From the NCBI RefSeq assembly GCF_008933115.1, contig NZ_WBVO01000001.1, positions 778,671-842,670 of the forward strand: a stretch of 64,000 nt of DNA, written 5' to 3'. Positions 34,801 to 42,503 of the stretch are shown here, one piece after another. Under the pieces are notes generated by a model that saw only the letters and a list, made by a program, of their open reading frames with translations, made no database searches and was not told the origin of the DNA. The position numbers and the translations under genes were made by a program. The stretch's first letter is position 1, and every line of letters starts with the position of its first letter. The stretch comes from Phaeocystidibacter luteus. Its GTDB lineage: Bacteria > Bacteroidota > Bacteroidia > Flavobacteriales > Schleiferiaceae.

Positions 34801-37800
34801 ATGCTTTCGTAACTCAGAAGCTTCAAGGTCAAGGCTGGATGGGAGCAACCGATGCTGAAACAGAAGACCTATGGAAATGGGTAACTGGTCCAGAAGCTGG
34901 CACTGCATTCTTCCAGCGTTCATTGGTGTTCTCTGGTTTCAGTGCATTCTACACCTATACTCCACTTAACGGACTATATAACAACTGGGGTGGTTCAGAG
35001 CCAAACAACCTAGGCGGTGAGGATTATGCGCACTTCCTTACGAATGGATTCTGGAACGACTATCCAAACAGTGTGGGAGGTCTAATCTCAGGATACATTG
35101 TAGAATACGGAGGCATGCCTGGAGACTGCAACACAGCTTCTTCATCTAACGGTGCAATCACCATCAATGTGATTGATGCCACTCCGCCAACGGTTCTCAC
35201 TCAGAATATCACCATCTCGTTGGATGCAAATGGAAATGCTTCTATCGTTCCGGCAGATGTTGATAACGGCACAAACGACGCGAGCGGCATCGCAAGCTTG
35301 TCACTTGACATCTCAAGCTTCAACTGCAGCAACGTAGGCGCGAATACCGTAACACTTACCGCAGTTGATAACAACGGAGTTTCTGCAAGTGGAACTGCTC
35401 AAGTAACAGTTACTGCTCCACTTCCAGTGTTGGCGTTTGATGCTAGCACAACGGTTTATCTAGACGGAAGTGGTTCTGCATCTGTAACGCCAGCAGACAT
35501 CAATGCAAGCTATACATCTGTATGCGGCGGCAACGGCGTTGTTACCCTTTCTCAGTCAACCTTCGGTTGCAACGAGGTGGGCCAAAACACAGTTACAGTT
35601 TCTGCTGGAAGCTCAACAGGAATTCTTGTTGTAAATGTGGTTGACACACTTGCTCCAGTAATCGCAACGCAGAACATTACTGCATACCTTGATGCAAACG
35701 GTTCCGTTACTATCGCAGCTTCTGATGTGGATAACGGAACGGCTGACAACTGCCAGCTCGATGGCATCGAAATCAGTCAAGAAACATTCGACTGCAATGA
35801 TCTTGGTGCGAACACAATCACTTTCACAGCATTTGACAATGGAGGTGGTCCTGCCGGAACATTCTCAAACAACATCGTTACATCTGCTCCTACTGGTCAG
35901 GGTACACGCTACTTCTCGGCTGACGTAGACGGTGACGGTGACATTGACATGTGCAACGGATGGCAAATCCTTCGCAACAACGGAACGGGACTCGCCTTTA
36001 CTGCTCAAAACCTAGGAGGCTTTGGACAGCAAGGTGGTGCTTTCGCTGACTTTGACGGCGACGGTGACCTTGACGTTGTGACGCTTGGCAAGATCTTCCT
36101 AAACAACGGTAGTGGAGTATTCAGCTTCCACGATGACATTCAGTCGGCTTACCCTGAAGGTGGTCAAACCGGCGTGGGTGACTTCGATGAAGATGGCGAT
36201 CTTGACATCGTTCAAGCACTGTACTACACGAACGGTAACCGCGTGTTGTTCAACGACGGAACTGGCAAGTTTGACGGTAGTGACCCTACTAAGCGCGTCG
36301 TATACCCTGCGTACTACAGTCAGAATGTTATTGTGGCTGACGTAAACAACGACAACCACCTTGACTTCTTGACTACAGGTTACAACATCACACTTTACTT
36401 GGGTGATGGTACAGGTCAGTTCACCATTACTTCATACCCTATGCCTGCCGGTAATGGCAGCAGCAGCATTGCTAAGGCGTTTGAAGATTACAATCAGGAT
36501 GGACACCTTGACTTCATCACTACAAGTGGTGACGCCTACCTATGGGAAGGTGATGGAAATGGCAACTTCACTCAAACGACTACTTACACTAACCTTGATG
36601 ACAACAACGGTACATCGATCGGCATGGGTACAAACCTCAGCGCTGACATGAACAGTGACGGTATCTTGGACCTCGTAATCGGTCGATTTGAGAAATTGAA
36701 TATTGCCTACAGCAATGGCGACGGAACATTCTCTGTGGATGAGCAAATCCTTCCTGGAATGAACACTAGCTATGGATGGCAAGCAGGTACAGTTGCCGAC
36801 TTTGACGGTGACGGATTCAACGACCTTGCACTCAATCCATTCAACTTCGGATGTTGTGGTTCGGCTTACATGTATCTACAGGATAAGTCAGACCCTAATA
36901 CCTCTACCGCTAGCGTAACGGTTACAATTGCGGATACCATTTCTCCTAGCATCACTTTCGCTGGAGGAAACTTCAACCTTGATGCGAATCAAGCAGTGAA
37001 CCTTTCACCAGCTGATTTGACAGGCAGCTTGAGTGACAACTGCGGAACTCCTACGGTTGCCATCATCGGTCGTACTTCTTACAATTGTGATGACCTCGGA
37101 CAAACGTTTGCACTTACAATCGAAGCTACTGATGCTTCGGGGAACGTGACAACTGCATCTGGAACCATCACCATTACAGATGACAACAAGGTTTGTAACC
37201 AACCACCAGTGGCTATTTGCAACGCACAAAGTGTAGCTGCAGATCAGAACTGTGAAGCAGGCGTATTTGCACAAGCTTTCAACGGTGGTTCTTATGACCC
37301 AGATGGAGATCCAATTACTCAAACCATCACACCAGCGGGTCCATTCGGATTAGGCACTCACACTGTATTGTACACTGTAACCGACGACAAAGGTGAAAGC
37401 AGTTCTTGCACGACCACTATCACGGTAACAGACCAATCTGCTCCAGTTATTGCAACTCAAGACATCACCATTGCTCTTGACGCGAACGGACAAGCTTCAA
37501 TCACTCCTAGCGATGTGGTTACTAGCTATTTCGACAACTGTAGCGCAGTGACCCTGTCACTTGACCAAACTCAGTTCGACTGTAACTCAGTTCCAGCTGT
37601 GAACGGTACAGGTGGTCCTGGTACACTTACAGGTACACTTACAGTAGATAACCTCTTTGAATTCTACATCTCAACAGACGACAACGTACAGGGTACATTC
37701 ATTGGATCAGGTAGCAACTGGGCTATCCCATACACGTACTCTACGAACTTGGCGGCTGGACAGACCTACTACATCCACGTGAAGGCTACTGACGTTGGCG

Positions 37801-40583
37801 GACCAGAAATGTTCCTTGGCAACTTCAACCTCACTGGTGGATTCCAATTCGCAAACGGTACTCAAAACTTGGTGACCAACGCTGCAGATTGGCAGGTAAG
37901 TCCAACGGGATGGAACAACTACACAAATCCACTTTACCTAGGTAATATCGGATTTGGTCCTTGGGGCTTCGGCTTGTTCAGCATGTCTCCAGCTCAGTTC
38001 ATCTGGCACGGGTCTTACGGAACAGCTGGAGGTGAAACGAAGTACTTCACTGCTCCAATCTACCCCACTGCTACCGGAGCTAACGTAACTGTAACTGCTA
38101 CAGACGCGTATGGCAACCAAGCACAGCAGAGTGTGACGGTTAATGTTGTAGACAACATGGCTCCTACTGCGAGCGTGAACAACATCAACGTTGTACTTGA
38201 CGCTAACGGAAACGCGAGCATCACTGCTTCAGACATCGACAATGGATCATCTGACAACTGCGGTATCACAAGCTATAGCCTTGACGTAAGCAGCTTCACA
38301 TGTGCAGATGCAGGAACTTCGGTTCCGGTTACCATGACGGTTACTGACGCAAGTGGAAACAGTGCATCTGCCACTGCTCAAGTGAACGTAATTGACAACA
38401 GCGCACCAAATGCAATCGTAGCGAGCAACATCGTTGTGGCACTCGACGCTAATGGAGCTGGAAATCTTACTGTAGCAGACGTAGACGGTGGTTCTAACGA
38501 CAACTGCTCTATCGCTTCCAGCAGTATCGATGTAACAAGCTTCTCTTGTGCCGATGTGGGTACTGTACCGGTTACATTGACTGTGGTTGATCCAAGTGGA
38601 AACACTTCAACTGCGGTTGCCCAGGTTCAAGTTGTAGACAACATCAATCCAACTGTAGTTCTTGCTAGCAACCTAACTGTAGTTCTTGATGCCAATGGCG
38701 CTGGTAGCATTACTGCTGCTGATGTCGACGGCGGATCAAGTGACAACTGTGCTATTGCAAGCACGAGCATTGATGTATCGAACTTCTCTTGTGCTGACGT
38801 AGGCGCTAACGCTGTAACGCTCACTGTTGTGGATGTTAACGGAAACAGCTCTTCTGCAACGGCTCAAGTAACGGTTATCGACAACACTGCTCCTACCGTA
38901 GTTCTAGCGAACAATATTGTAGTGGCTCTTGACGCTAACGGCGCAGGCAGCCTTACTGCAGGAGATGTTGATGCAGGATCATTTGACAACTGTGGAATCG
39001 CTTCTACGTCAATCGACGTAACAAGCTTCTCTTGTGCCGATGTAGGAACAGTGCCAGTAACGCTTACCGTTATTGACAACAATGGAAATATGTCTAGCGC
39101 TACTGCTCAAGTTCAGGTGGTTGACAACATCAACCCTACTGCTGTATTGGCAAGCAACATCGTTGTATCTCTTGATGCAAATGGTGCAGGTAGCTTAACA
39201 GTAGGAGATGTTGATGCGGGATCATTCGACAACTGTGCGGTAGCTTCTACTAGCATCGATGTTACAAGCTTCTCTTGTGCCGATGTGGGTACAGTGCCGG
39301 TTACGTTGACAGTAACAGATGTAAACGGAAACACTTCAACGGCTACGGCTCAAGTTCAAGTGGTTGACAACATCGCGCCTACTGCAATGTGTCAGGATAT
39401 CGTTATCGATCTTCCTGAAGTTGGTAACGCAACTATCACGGCTAGCATGATCGACAATGGTAGCTTCGACAACTGTGGTATCGCTTCTATCAGCGTTTCT
39501 CCATCGAGTTTCGACTGTGCAACTGAAGGTGATAACACCGTAACACTTACCGTGACAGATGTGAACGGAAATGTGAGCACTTGCACTTCTACCGTAACTG
39601 TAGTTAAGTCTCCAATCGTTGTTACAGCGGTTCAATCTGATTACAACGGATTTGGTGTTAGCTGCACAGGTTCAAGCGACGGTGCAATTGACTTGACAGT
39701 TTCTGGAGCTTGTCAGCCATACAGCTTCAGCTGGAGCAATGGCTCAGCGACAGAGGACGTTAGTGGATTGAGCGTAGGTACATACACTGTTATTGTTACA
39801 GACGGAAACGGTGAAACGTACAGCTACAGCTACACAATCACCGAACCAACTCCGGTAGTTGCTTCTAAGTCTATGTTCCCTTACCAAATGGTTAGTGGTC
39901 AACTTGATAGCACCATCTTCCTAGGATATGGTCCACAGTCTACTACCCTTTCAGTGAACGCTGGAGGCGGTGTAGGAGGATACACTTACGCATGGTCACC
40001 TGCTACAGGATTGAATAGCACGAACGCTTCAAGCGTAGTTGCATCACCAATGCAGACAACGACGTACACATGTGTTATTACTGATGCGAACGGTTGTTCA
40101 GTTTCTAAGAGCATCACAGTGAATGTGATTGACGCTCGCGATCCTAACAACCCGAACAAAGTGGTTCTTTGTCACCTTCGTCGTAAGAAGACAAGATTGA
40201 CATGGCACACAATCAGTGTAAGTGTTAACGCTGTACCAGCTCACTTAGGTCATGGAGACTACCTCGGACCATGTGATAACAATAGCACTAAGATTGAAAT
40301 CGAAGATGAGCATGAGGCACATGCACTCCACGCCCACCTCTTCCCGAACCCAACCAATGCTACTTCAACTCTTTCTCTAGAGATTGAGGATACTGAAGAA
40401 GTTGCTATCAACCTCTTCGACGCACGAGGAGCATTGATTGAGAACATTCACCAAGGTGTACTTACTGGTGAATACGAGCATGAGTTTGAAATTTCTTCCA
40501 GCGGACTTGCTCCAGGTGTTTATAACGTAGTTATTCAAACAGCTGACGGCATGGAAGCACTCAGATGGGTGATTGTCCAATAG
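31830..40583 (+). CDS. Giant T9SS-secreted adhesin with C-type lectin, VCBS and HYR-like repeats
   Basis: From ATG 31830 it has 2,917 residues (the TTG at 31824 is less likely); signal peptide MCHFYPSLKRILTMVTVTLLS... ends near GYAQ. Domain order by DNA position: HYR-like unit; jelly-roll domain 32395-32855; HYR-like; cadherin-like plus C-type lectin-like domain 33170-33870; HYR-like; a second such pair 34430-35112; FG-GAP/VCBS repeats 35917-36890 with many DxDxDG calcium loops; HYR-like; second jelly roll 37618-38068; exact 243-bp repeats 38151-39600; SprB-type repeat about 39615-39850; a VVLCH...HLGHGDYLGPC domain; T9SS type A signal 40318-40580 (LFPNPTNATSTL). It is likely a surface adhesin, glycan-binding through the lectin domains. 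It lies behind the LytTR regulator, which may control it. Confidence 0.92.
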   Translation: MCHFYPSLKRILTMVTVTLLSVFSLDGYAQRTGGTPDAGAFAFGVPAPIAQCIAVTVPADANCQAFVSPQAINDNSYASGTTVSLSMSPSGPFPIGTHTVTLTVARDDRPDMTASCTTTITVTDQTGPAITPVNPTIALDANGQASITASDVTSSIIDNCDPNPTTTLSKTTFDCTDLANNIGNAQPGSISGTLTADNLFEWYISTDDNVQGTLVGTGSNWTVVYNYMENLPAGQTYYIHVKATDVGGPEFFCGKFNLTGGFVFANGTQSLNTNAAEWKVSTTGWNNYTTPYFVGNVGFQPWGFTISSLSPAQLIWEGNWNTVGGETRYFSAPIYPVIPGTNVTITSTDNVGNQTVFTANVILEDNIDPIAVANSLTLSLDNTGNATITAADIDGGSTDNCGIHSMSIDRTSFSCADAGQSFPVTLTVSDISGNTSTASATVTVSSLPTIVAVPDIFNNVNSGQPFTFNASSLLANDSDPLGQNLQVDAVINPSAGTIVDNFDGTYTFNAPSGGAQTVTADYIVKRDDGTILFTDNGHFYEFVSAPGITWSSAKSQAEGRYYNGMQGYLVTVTSASEDAFVQQKLQGEGWIGASDEETELTWKWVTGPEAGTVFWNQATQTPVNGQYANWSQGEPNDFKYGNPFHPGEDWGHYYSNGVWNDFPNSAGSIAGYIVEYGGMPGDCTPNSTAQAGITFNVIDATPPTVVTQNITVNLDANGQVSILPSDVDNGSSDPSGIASLSLDVSSFDCSNLGTNTVTLTVTDNNGQSATGTAIVSVTDLIAPTAAVNNFTVQLDVTGTATISVSDIDAGSSDNCAIVSSSLSRTTFNCNDGGNVVPVTLTVLDASGNIGSAIANVTVQDVQPVTANADVFNVNTGQSLVISEADLIANDVDPYGQVLQVDAVSNPSSGTIVDNLNGTWTFTPNGTSNQTVTASYTVKRDDGTIVFADNGHFYEFVSAPGITWTNAKIAAEQLTYNGMQGYLVTVTSANENAFVTQKLQGQGWMGATDAETEDLWKWVTGPEAGTAFFQRSLVFSGFSAFYTYTPLNGLYNNWGGSEPNNLGGEDYAHFLTNGFWNDYPNSVGGLISGYIVEYGGMPGDCNTASSSNGAITINVIDATPPTVLTQNITISLDANGNASIVPADVDNGTNDASGIASLSLDISSFNCSNVGANTVTLTAVDNNGVSASGTAQVTVTAPLPVLAFDASTTVYLDGSGSASVTPADINASYTSVCGGNGVVTLSQSTFGCNEVGQNTVTVSAGSSTGILVVNVVDTLAPVIATQNITAYLDANGSVTIAASDVDNGTADNCQLDGIEISQETFDCNDLGANTITFTAFDNGGGPAGTFSNNIVTSAPTGQGTRYFSADVDGDGDIDMCNGWQILRNNGTGLAFTAQNLGGFGQQGGAFADFDGDGDLDVVTLGKIFLNNGSGVFSFHDDIQSAYPEGGQTGVGDFDEDGDLDIVQALYYTNGNRVLFNDGTGKFDGSDPTKRVVYPAYYSQNVIVADVNNDNHLDFLTTGYNITLYLGDGTGQFTITSYPMPAGNGSSSIAKAFEDYNQDGHLDFITTSGDAYLWEGDGNGNFTQTTTYTNLDDNNGTSIGMGTNLSADMNSDGILDLVIGRFEKLNIAYSNGDGTFSVDEQILPGMNTSYGWQAGTVADFDGDGFNDLALNPFNFGCCGSAYMYLQDKSDPNTSTASVTVTIADTISPSITFAGGNFNLDANQAVNLSPADLTGSLSDNCGTPTVAIIGRTSYNCDDLGQTFALTIEATDASGNVTTASGTITITDDNKVCNQPPVAICNAQSVAADQNCEAGVFAQAFNGGSYDPDGDPITQTITPAGPFGLGTHTVLYTVTDDKGESSSCTTTITVTDQSAPVIATQDITIALDANGQASITPSDVVTSYFDNCSAVTLSLDQTQFDCNSVPAVNGTGGPGTLTGTLTVDNLFEFYISTDDNVQGTFIGSGSNWAIPYTYSTNLAAGQTYYIHVKATDVGGPEMFLGNFNLTGGFQFANGTQNLVTNAADWQVSPTGWNNYTNPLYLGNIGFGPWGFGLFSMSPAQFIWHGSYGTAGGETKYFTAPIYPTATGANVTVTATDAYGNQAQQSVTVNVVDNMAPTASVNNINVVLDANGNASITASDIDNGSSDNCGITSYSLDVSSFTCADAGTSVPVTMTVTDASGNSASATAQVNVIDNSAPNAIVASNIVVALDANGAGNLTVADVDGGSNDNCSIASSSIDVTSFSCADVGTVPVTLTVVDPSGNTSTAVAQVQVVDNINPTVVLASNLTVVLDANGAGSITAADVDGGSSDNCAIASTSIDVSNFSCADVGANAVTLTVVDVNGNSSSATAQVTVIDNTAPTVVLANNIVVALDANGAGSLTAGDVDAGSFDNCGIASTSIDVTSFSCADVGTVPVTLTVIDNNGNMSSATAQVQVVDNINPTAVLASNIVVSLDANGAGSLTVGDVDAGSFDNCAVASTSIDVTSFSCADVGTVPVTLTVTDVNGNTSTATAQVQVVDNIAPTAMCQDIVIDLPEVGNATITASMIDNGSFDNCGIASISVSPSSFDCATEGDNTVTLTVTDVNGNVSTCTSTVTVVKSPIVVTAVQSDYNGFGVSCTGSSDGAIDLTVSGACQPYSFSWSNGSATEDVSGLSVGTYTVIVTDGNGETYSYSYTITEPTPVVASKSMFPYQMVSGQLDSTIFLGYGPQSTTLSVNAGGGVGGYTYAWSPATGLNSTNASSVVASPMQTTTYTCVITDANGCSVSKSITVNVIDARDPNNPNKVVLCHLRRKKTRLTWHTISVSVNAVPAHLGHGDYLGPCDNNSTKIEIEDEHEAHALHAHLFPNPTNATSTLSLEIEDTEEVAINLFDARGALIENIHQGVLTGEYEHEFEISSSGLAPGVYNVVIQTADGMEALRWVIVQ
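38151..39600 (+). repeat. Exact 243-bp (81-codon) intragenic repeats of the giant adhesin
   Basis: GACAACATCAAYCC-like boundaries occur at 38151, 38394, 38637, 38880, 39123 and 39366, each exactly 243 bp apart. Units share phrases such as LDANGAGSLT and FSCADVGTVPVTLTV. Such identity suggests recent unequal recombination and possible length variation between strains. Confidence 0.85.
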
Positions 40584-40604
40584 GTTTCTAGTTCTTTAAC
40601 TACG

Positions 40605-40647
40605 AGCCCCCTCATTTCGCGCAGAAAGTGAGGGGGCTTTTTTTTGG
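40605..40647 (+). terminator. Intrinsic terminator of the giant adhesin
   Basis: AGCCCCCTCA (40605-40614) pairs with TGAGGGGGCT (40629-40638), followed by an uninterrupted T tract. It stands 22 nt behind the stop codon. Confidence 0.9.
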
Positions 40648-40651
40648 ATAA

Positions 40652-40696
40652 TTGGAGGGTTAGAGGGTTAGACCGTTAGAGCGTTAGACAGCTAGA
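40652..40696. repeat. TTAGAGGG minisatellite (module 4, copy B)
   Basis: Short imperfect units of GGAGGGTTAGAGGGTTAGA and GTTAGAC. The same text precedes and interrupts the 53-bp repeats at 54363-54798. Confidence 0.6.
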
Positions 40697-40750
40697 GGTT
40701 CCGACTGAAAGGAGGAATCCCGAGAGGCGAAGCCGATTCGGGAGTTGGAG
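40697..40750. repeat. Single 53-bp repeat (module 3, copy B)
   Basis: One unit from GTTCCGACTGAAAGG to GGGAGTTGGAG. It contains the TCCCGA/TCGGGA stem around GGC-GAA-GCC, the same unit that is tandem at 15261 (reverse) and 54383. Confidence 0.75.
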
Positions 40751-40861
40751 GGCTGGACAGTATAGCTAAGGCTAAAGAGCCATGGGCTGAAGCCCAGTGG
40801 CATTCGAAGGAAGCTTATTTGATACCACAGGCTAAAGCTGTGCGGTAATTGAAGAGCTGAC
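40751..40861. repeat. Palindrome pair (module 2, copy B)
   Basis: Two degenerate hairpins of the CCATGGGCTGAAGCCCAGTGG and ATACCACAGGCTAAAGCTGTG kind, in the same place between module 3 and the hairpin array as in the copies at 15125 and 54799. Confidence 0.65.
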
Positions 40862-41141
40862 CTTGCCGAGGAACGAGGCCTTATTGATCGCCATAGGCGA
40901 CAATCCTTGCGGCCGAAGGACGCCTTGCGCATGCCGAAGGCAGGTGCCTTATCCTCCGCCGAAGGGCGGAGCGATCCTTGCCGACCGCAGGGAGGCACCT
41001 TTCCGCCGGTAGGCGGATCCTTATCCGCCGCCAGGCGGATTCCTTTCGACCGCCGCAGGCGTCGACCCTTTCGCCTCCGCGACAAGCGGAGCGCGACCCT
41101 TATCCGCCGCCAGGCGGATTCCTTTCCGCCGCAAGGCGGAT
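40862..41141. repeat. Hairpin array B
   Basis: Units in order: GCCGAGGAACGAGGC, GATCGCCATAGGCGAC, GCGGCCGAAGGACGC, GCATGCCGAAGGCAGGTGCC, CTCCGCCGAAGGGCGGAG, GCCGACCGCAGGGAGGC, TCCGCCGGTAGGCGGA, TCCGCCGCCAGGCGGA, CGACCGCCGCAGGCGTCG, GCCTCCGCGACAAGCGGAGC, TCCGCCGCCAGGCGGA and TCCGCCGCAAGGCGGA. Linkers are mostly CCTTAT/CCTTTC. It ends 31 nt before the -7 box of the permease gene. Any reading frame through it, including the extended start of the permease at 40978, is not real coding sequence. Confidence 0.8.
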
Positions 41142-41171
41142 CCCCCCCTTTCACCTTTCCCCCCAGAATCG

Positions 41172-41179
41172 TAGCTTTG
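41172..41179 (+). promoter_or_regulatory. -7 promoter box of the MacB-like permease
   Basis: TAGCTTTG, an exact match to TAnnTTTG, 17 nt before ATG 41197. It places the start at 41197 and not inside the array. Confidence 0.65.
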
Positions 41180-41196
41180 ATATAACAAACCTTCAA

Positions 41197-42456
41197 ATGG
41201 CCAACCTCCCCATCATCGACAATTTTCGCATCGCCATTGATGCAATGAAAACCCAACGCTCAAGAGCTGCCCTAACGGCACTCATCATCGGGATTGGTAT
41301 CATGGCCATGGTAACATTGCTTACCGTGACCAGCTCATTTGAAAGTCTGCTTGCCGGAAACTTCACCCAGCTCGGTGCAAATACCTTCACGATTCAAAGT
41401 CGAGGTATGCGTATTCAAATCGGTCGGTCCGGCAACCGCCCCAAGCAACACCCTGCAATTACTTGGGATCAAGCCAACGACTTCGTGGAGCGATTCGGAT
41501 ACAAAGACGCCATTTCTTCACTCTCTTACATCGCAAGTGGAACCGCCGAAATTAAATTCGGAAACAAAAAAACAGATCCAAACGTCCAAGTTTGGGCAGG
41601 TGACGAGTACTATTTAGAAACAGGTGGGTATGCCATCGCGGCGGGACGAGGTTTCAACAAACAAGACGTTATCAATAGCCGCCCTGTAGCGATAATAGGA
41701 CAAGACGTTTACAAGAAACTCTTCGATACAGACGAGGAAGGATTTGATGATGCGGTAGATACTCTTATCACCATCAGTGGTGAGCGCTATCGTGTGATTG
41801 GTGTCCTGGACGAAAAGGGCTCTAGTTCCATCTTTTCAGGCGACAGAACAGTTTTTGTCCCCATCACCAAAGCCAGAGCGAGCATTGGCTCACCTTCGAG
41901 AGGGTACAGCATCAATGTAATGGCACCCACTTCAGAGCTACTCGATGCTACAATTGGAGAGGCCACATCCACCATGAGAGCCATCCGTAAACTTCAGCCA
42001 GTTGAAGAGAGTAACTTCGCCATAACTAGAAGCGATGCCCTGTCTACCATTCTTCTCGAAAACAAAGAAGTAGTCTACATTGCCGCGGTAGTTCTCAGCC
42101 TTATCACGCTACTCGTTGCCGCTATCAATCTGATGAACATCATGCTTGTTTCAGTAACTCAACGCAAACGAGAAATTGGAACACGCATGGCATTTGGCGC
42201 CAAACGATTCAACATCGTAGTACAGTTTCTCACCGAGGCCCTGATTGTTAGTCAGCTTGGTGGCCTACTTGGCGTAATCCTCGGCATTAGCGCTGGCAAC
42301 TTAGCCGCTTTTGCGCTCAGTACCCCATTCTCCATTCCCTGGGGCTGGATTATCTTTGCCTTGTTCTTAACATTCCTAACGGGCATAGCTTCAGGTCTAT
42401 ACCCTGCGGTTAAAGCGTCGCGTCTCGATCCAATCGAAGCATTGCGCTACGAATAA
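41197..42456 (+). CDS. MacB-like ABC transporter permease (FtsX domain)
   Basis: From ATG 41197 it has 419 residues: a short N-terminal cytosolic part, a first membrane helix (about 22-43, [20 protein letters not shown]), a large extracytoplasmic MacB periplasmic-core domain (about 45-280), then three helices (about 290-400) forming the FtsX domain with [24 protein letters not shown] and the end [13 protein letters not shown]. The whole matches MacB-type permeases without the ATPase, which must be encoded elsewhere. Cargo unknown: antimicrobial, lipoprotein or signal efflux are known roles of the family. A longer frame to 40978 runs through repeats and is rejected. Confidence 0.9.
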   Translation: MANLPIIDNFRIAIDAMKTQRSRAALTALIIGIGIMAMVTLLTVTSSFESLLAGNFTQLGANTFTIQSRGMRIQIGRSGNRPKQHPAITWDQANDFVERFGYKDAISSLSYIASGTAEIKFGNKKTDPNVQVWAGDEYYLETGGYAIAAGRGFNKQDVINSRPVAIIGQDVYKKLFDTDEEGFDDAVDTLITISGERYRVIGVLDEKGSSSIFSGDRTVFVPITKARASIGSPSRGYSINVMAPTSELLDATIGEATSTMRAIRKLQPVEESNFAITRSDALSTILLENKEVVYIAAVVLSLITLLVAAINLMNIMLVSVTQRKREIGTRMAFGAKRFNIVVQFLTEALIVSQLGGLLGVILGISAGNLAAFALSTPFSIPWGWIIFALFLTFLTGIASGLYPAVKASRLDPIEALRYE

Positions 42457-42503
42457 GCGGAATTTTCTGACATCTATCGCGTTCAAAGGCACAACCCTCA
42501 TTC

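Noticed and set aside
36099..36359. ORFs inside the giant adhesin in other frames
   Set aside because: Repeats in the adhesin keep alternative frames open; the translations have no consistent composition or start sites.
40978..41196. Upstream extension of the MacB-like permease
   Set aside because: The added residues are hairpin-array sequence and precede an exact -7 box; the start is placed at 41197.
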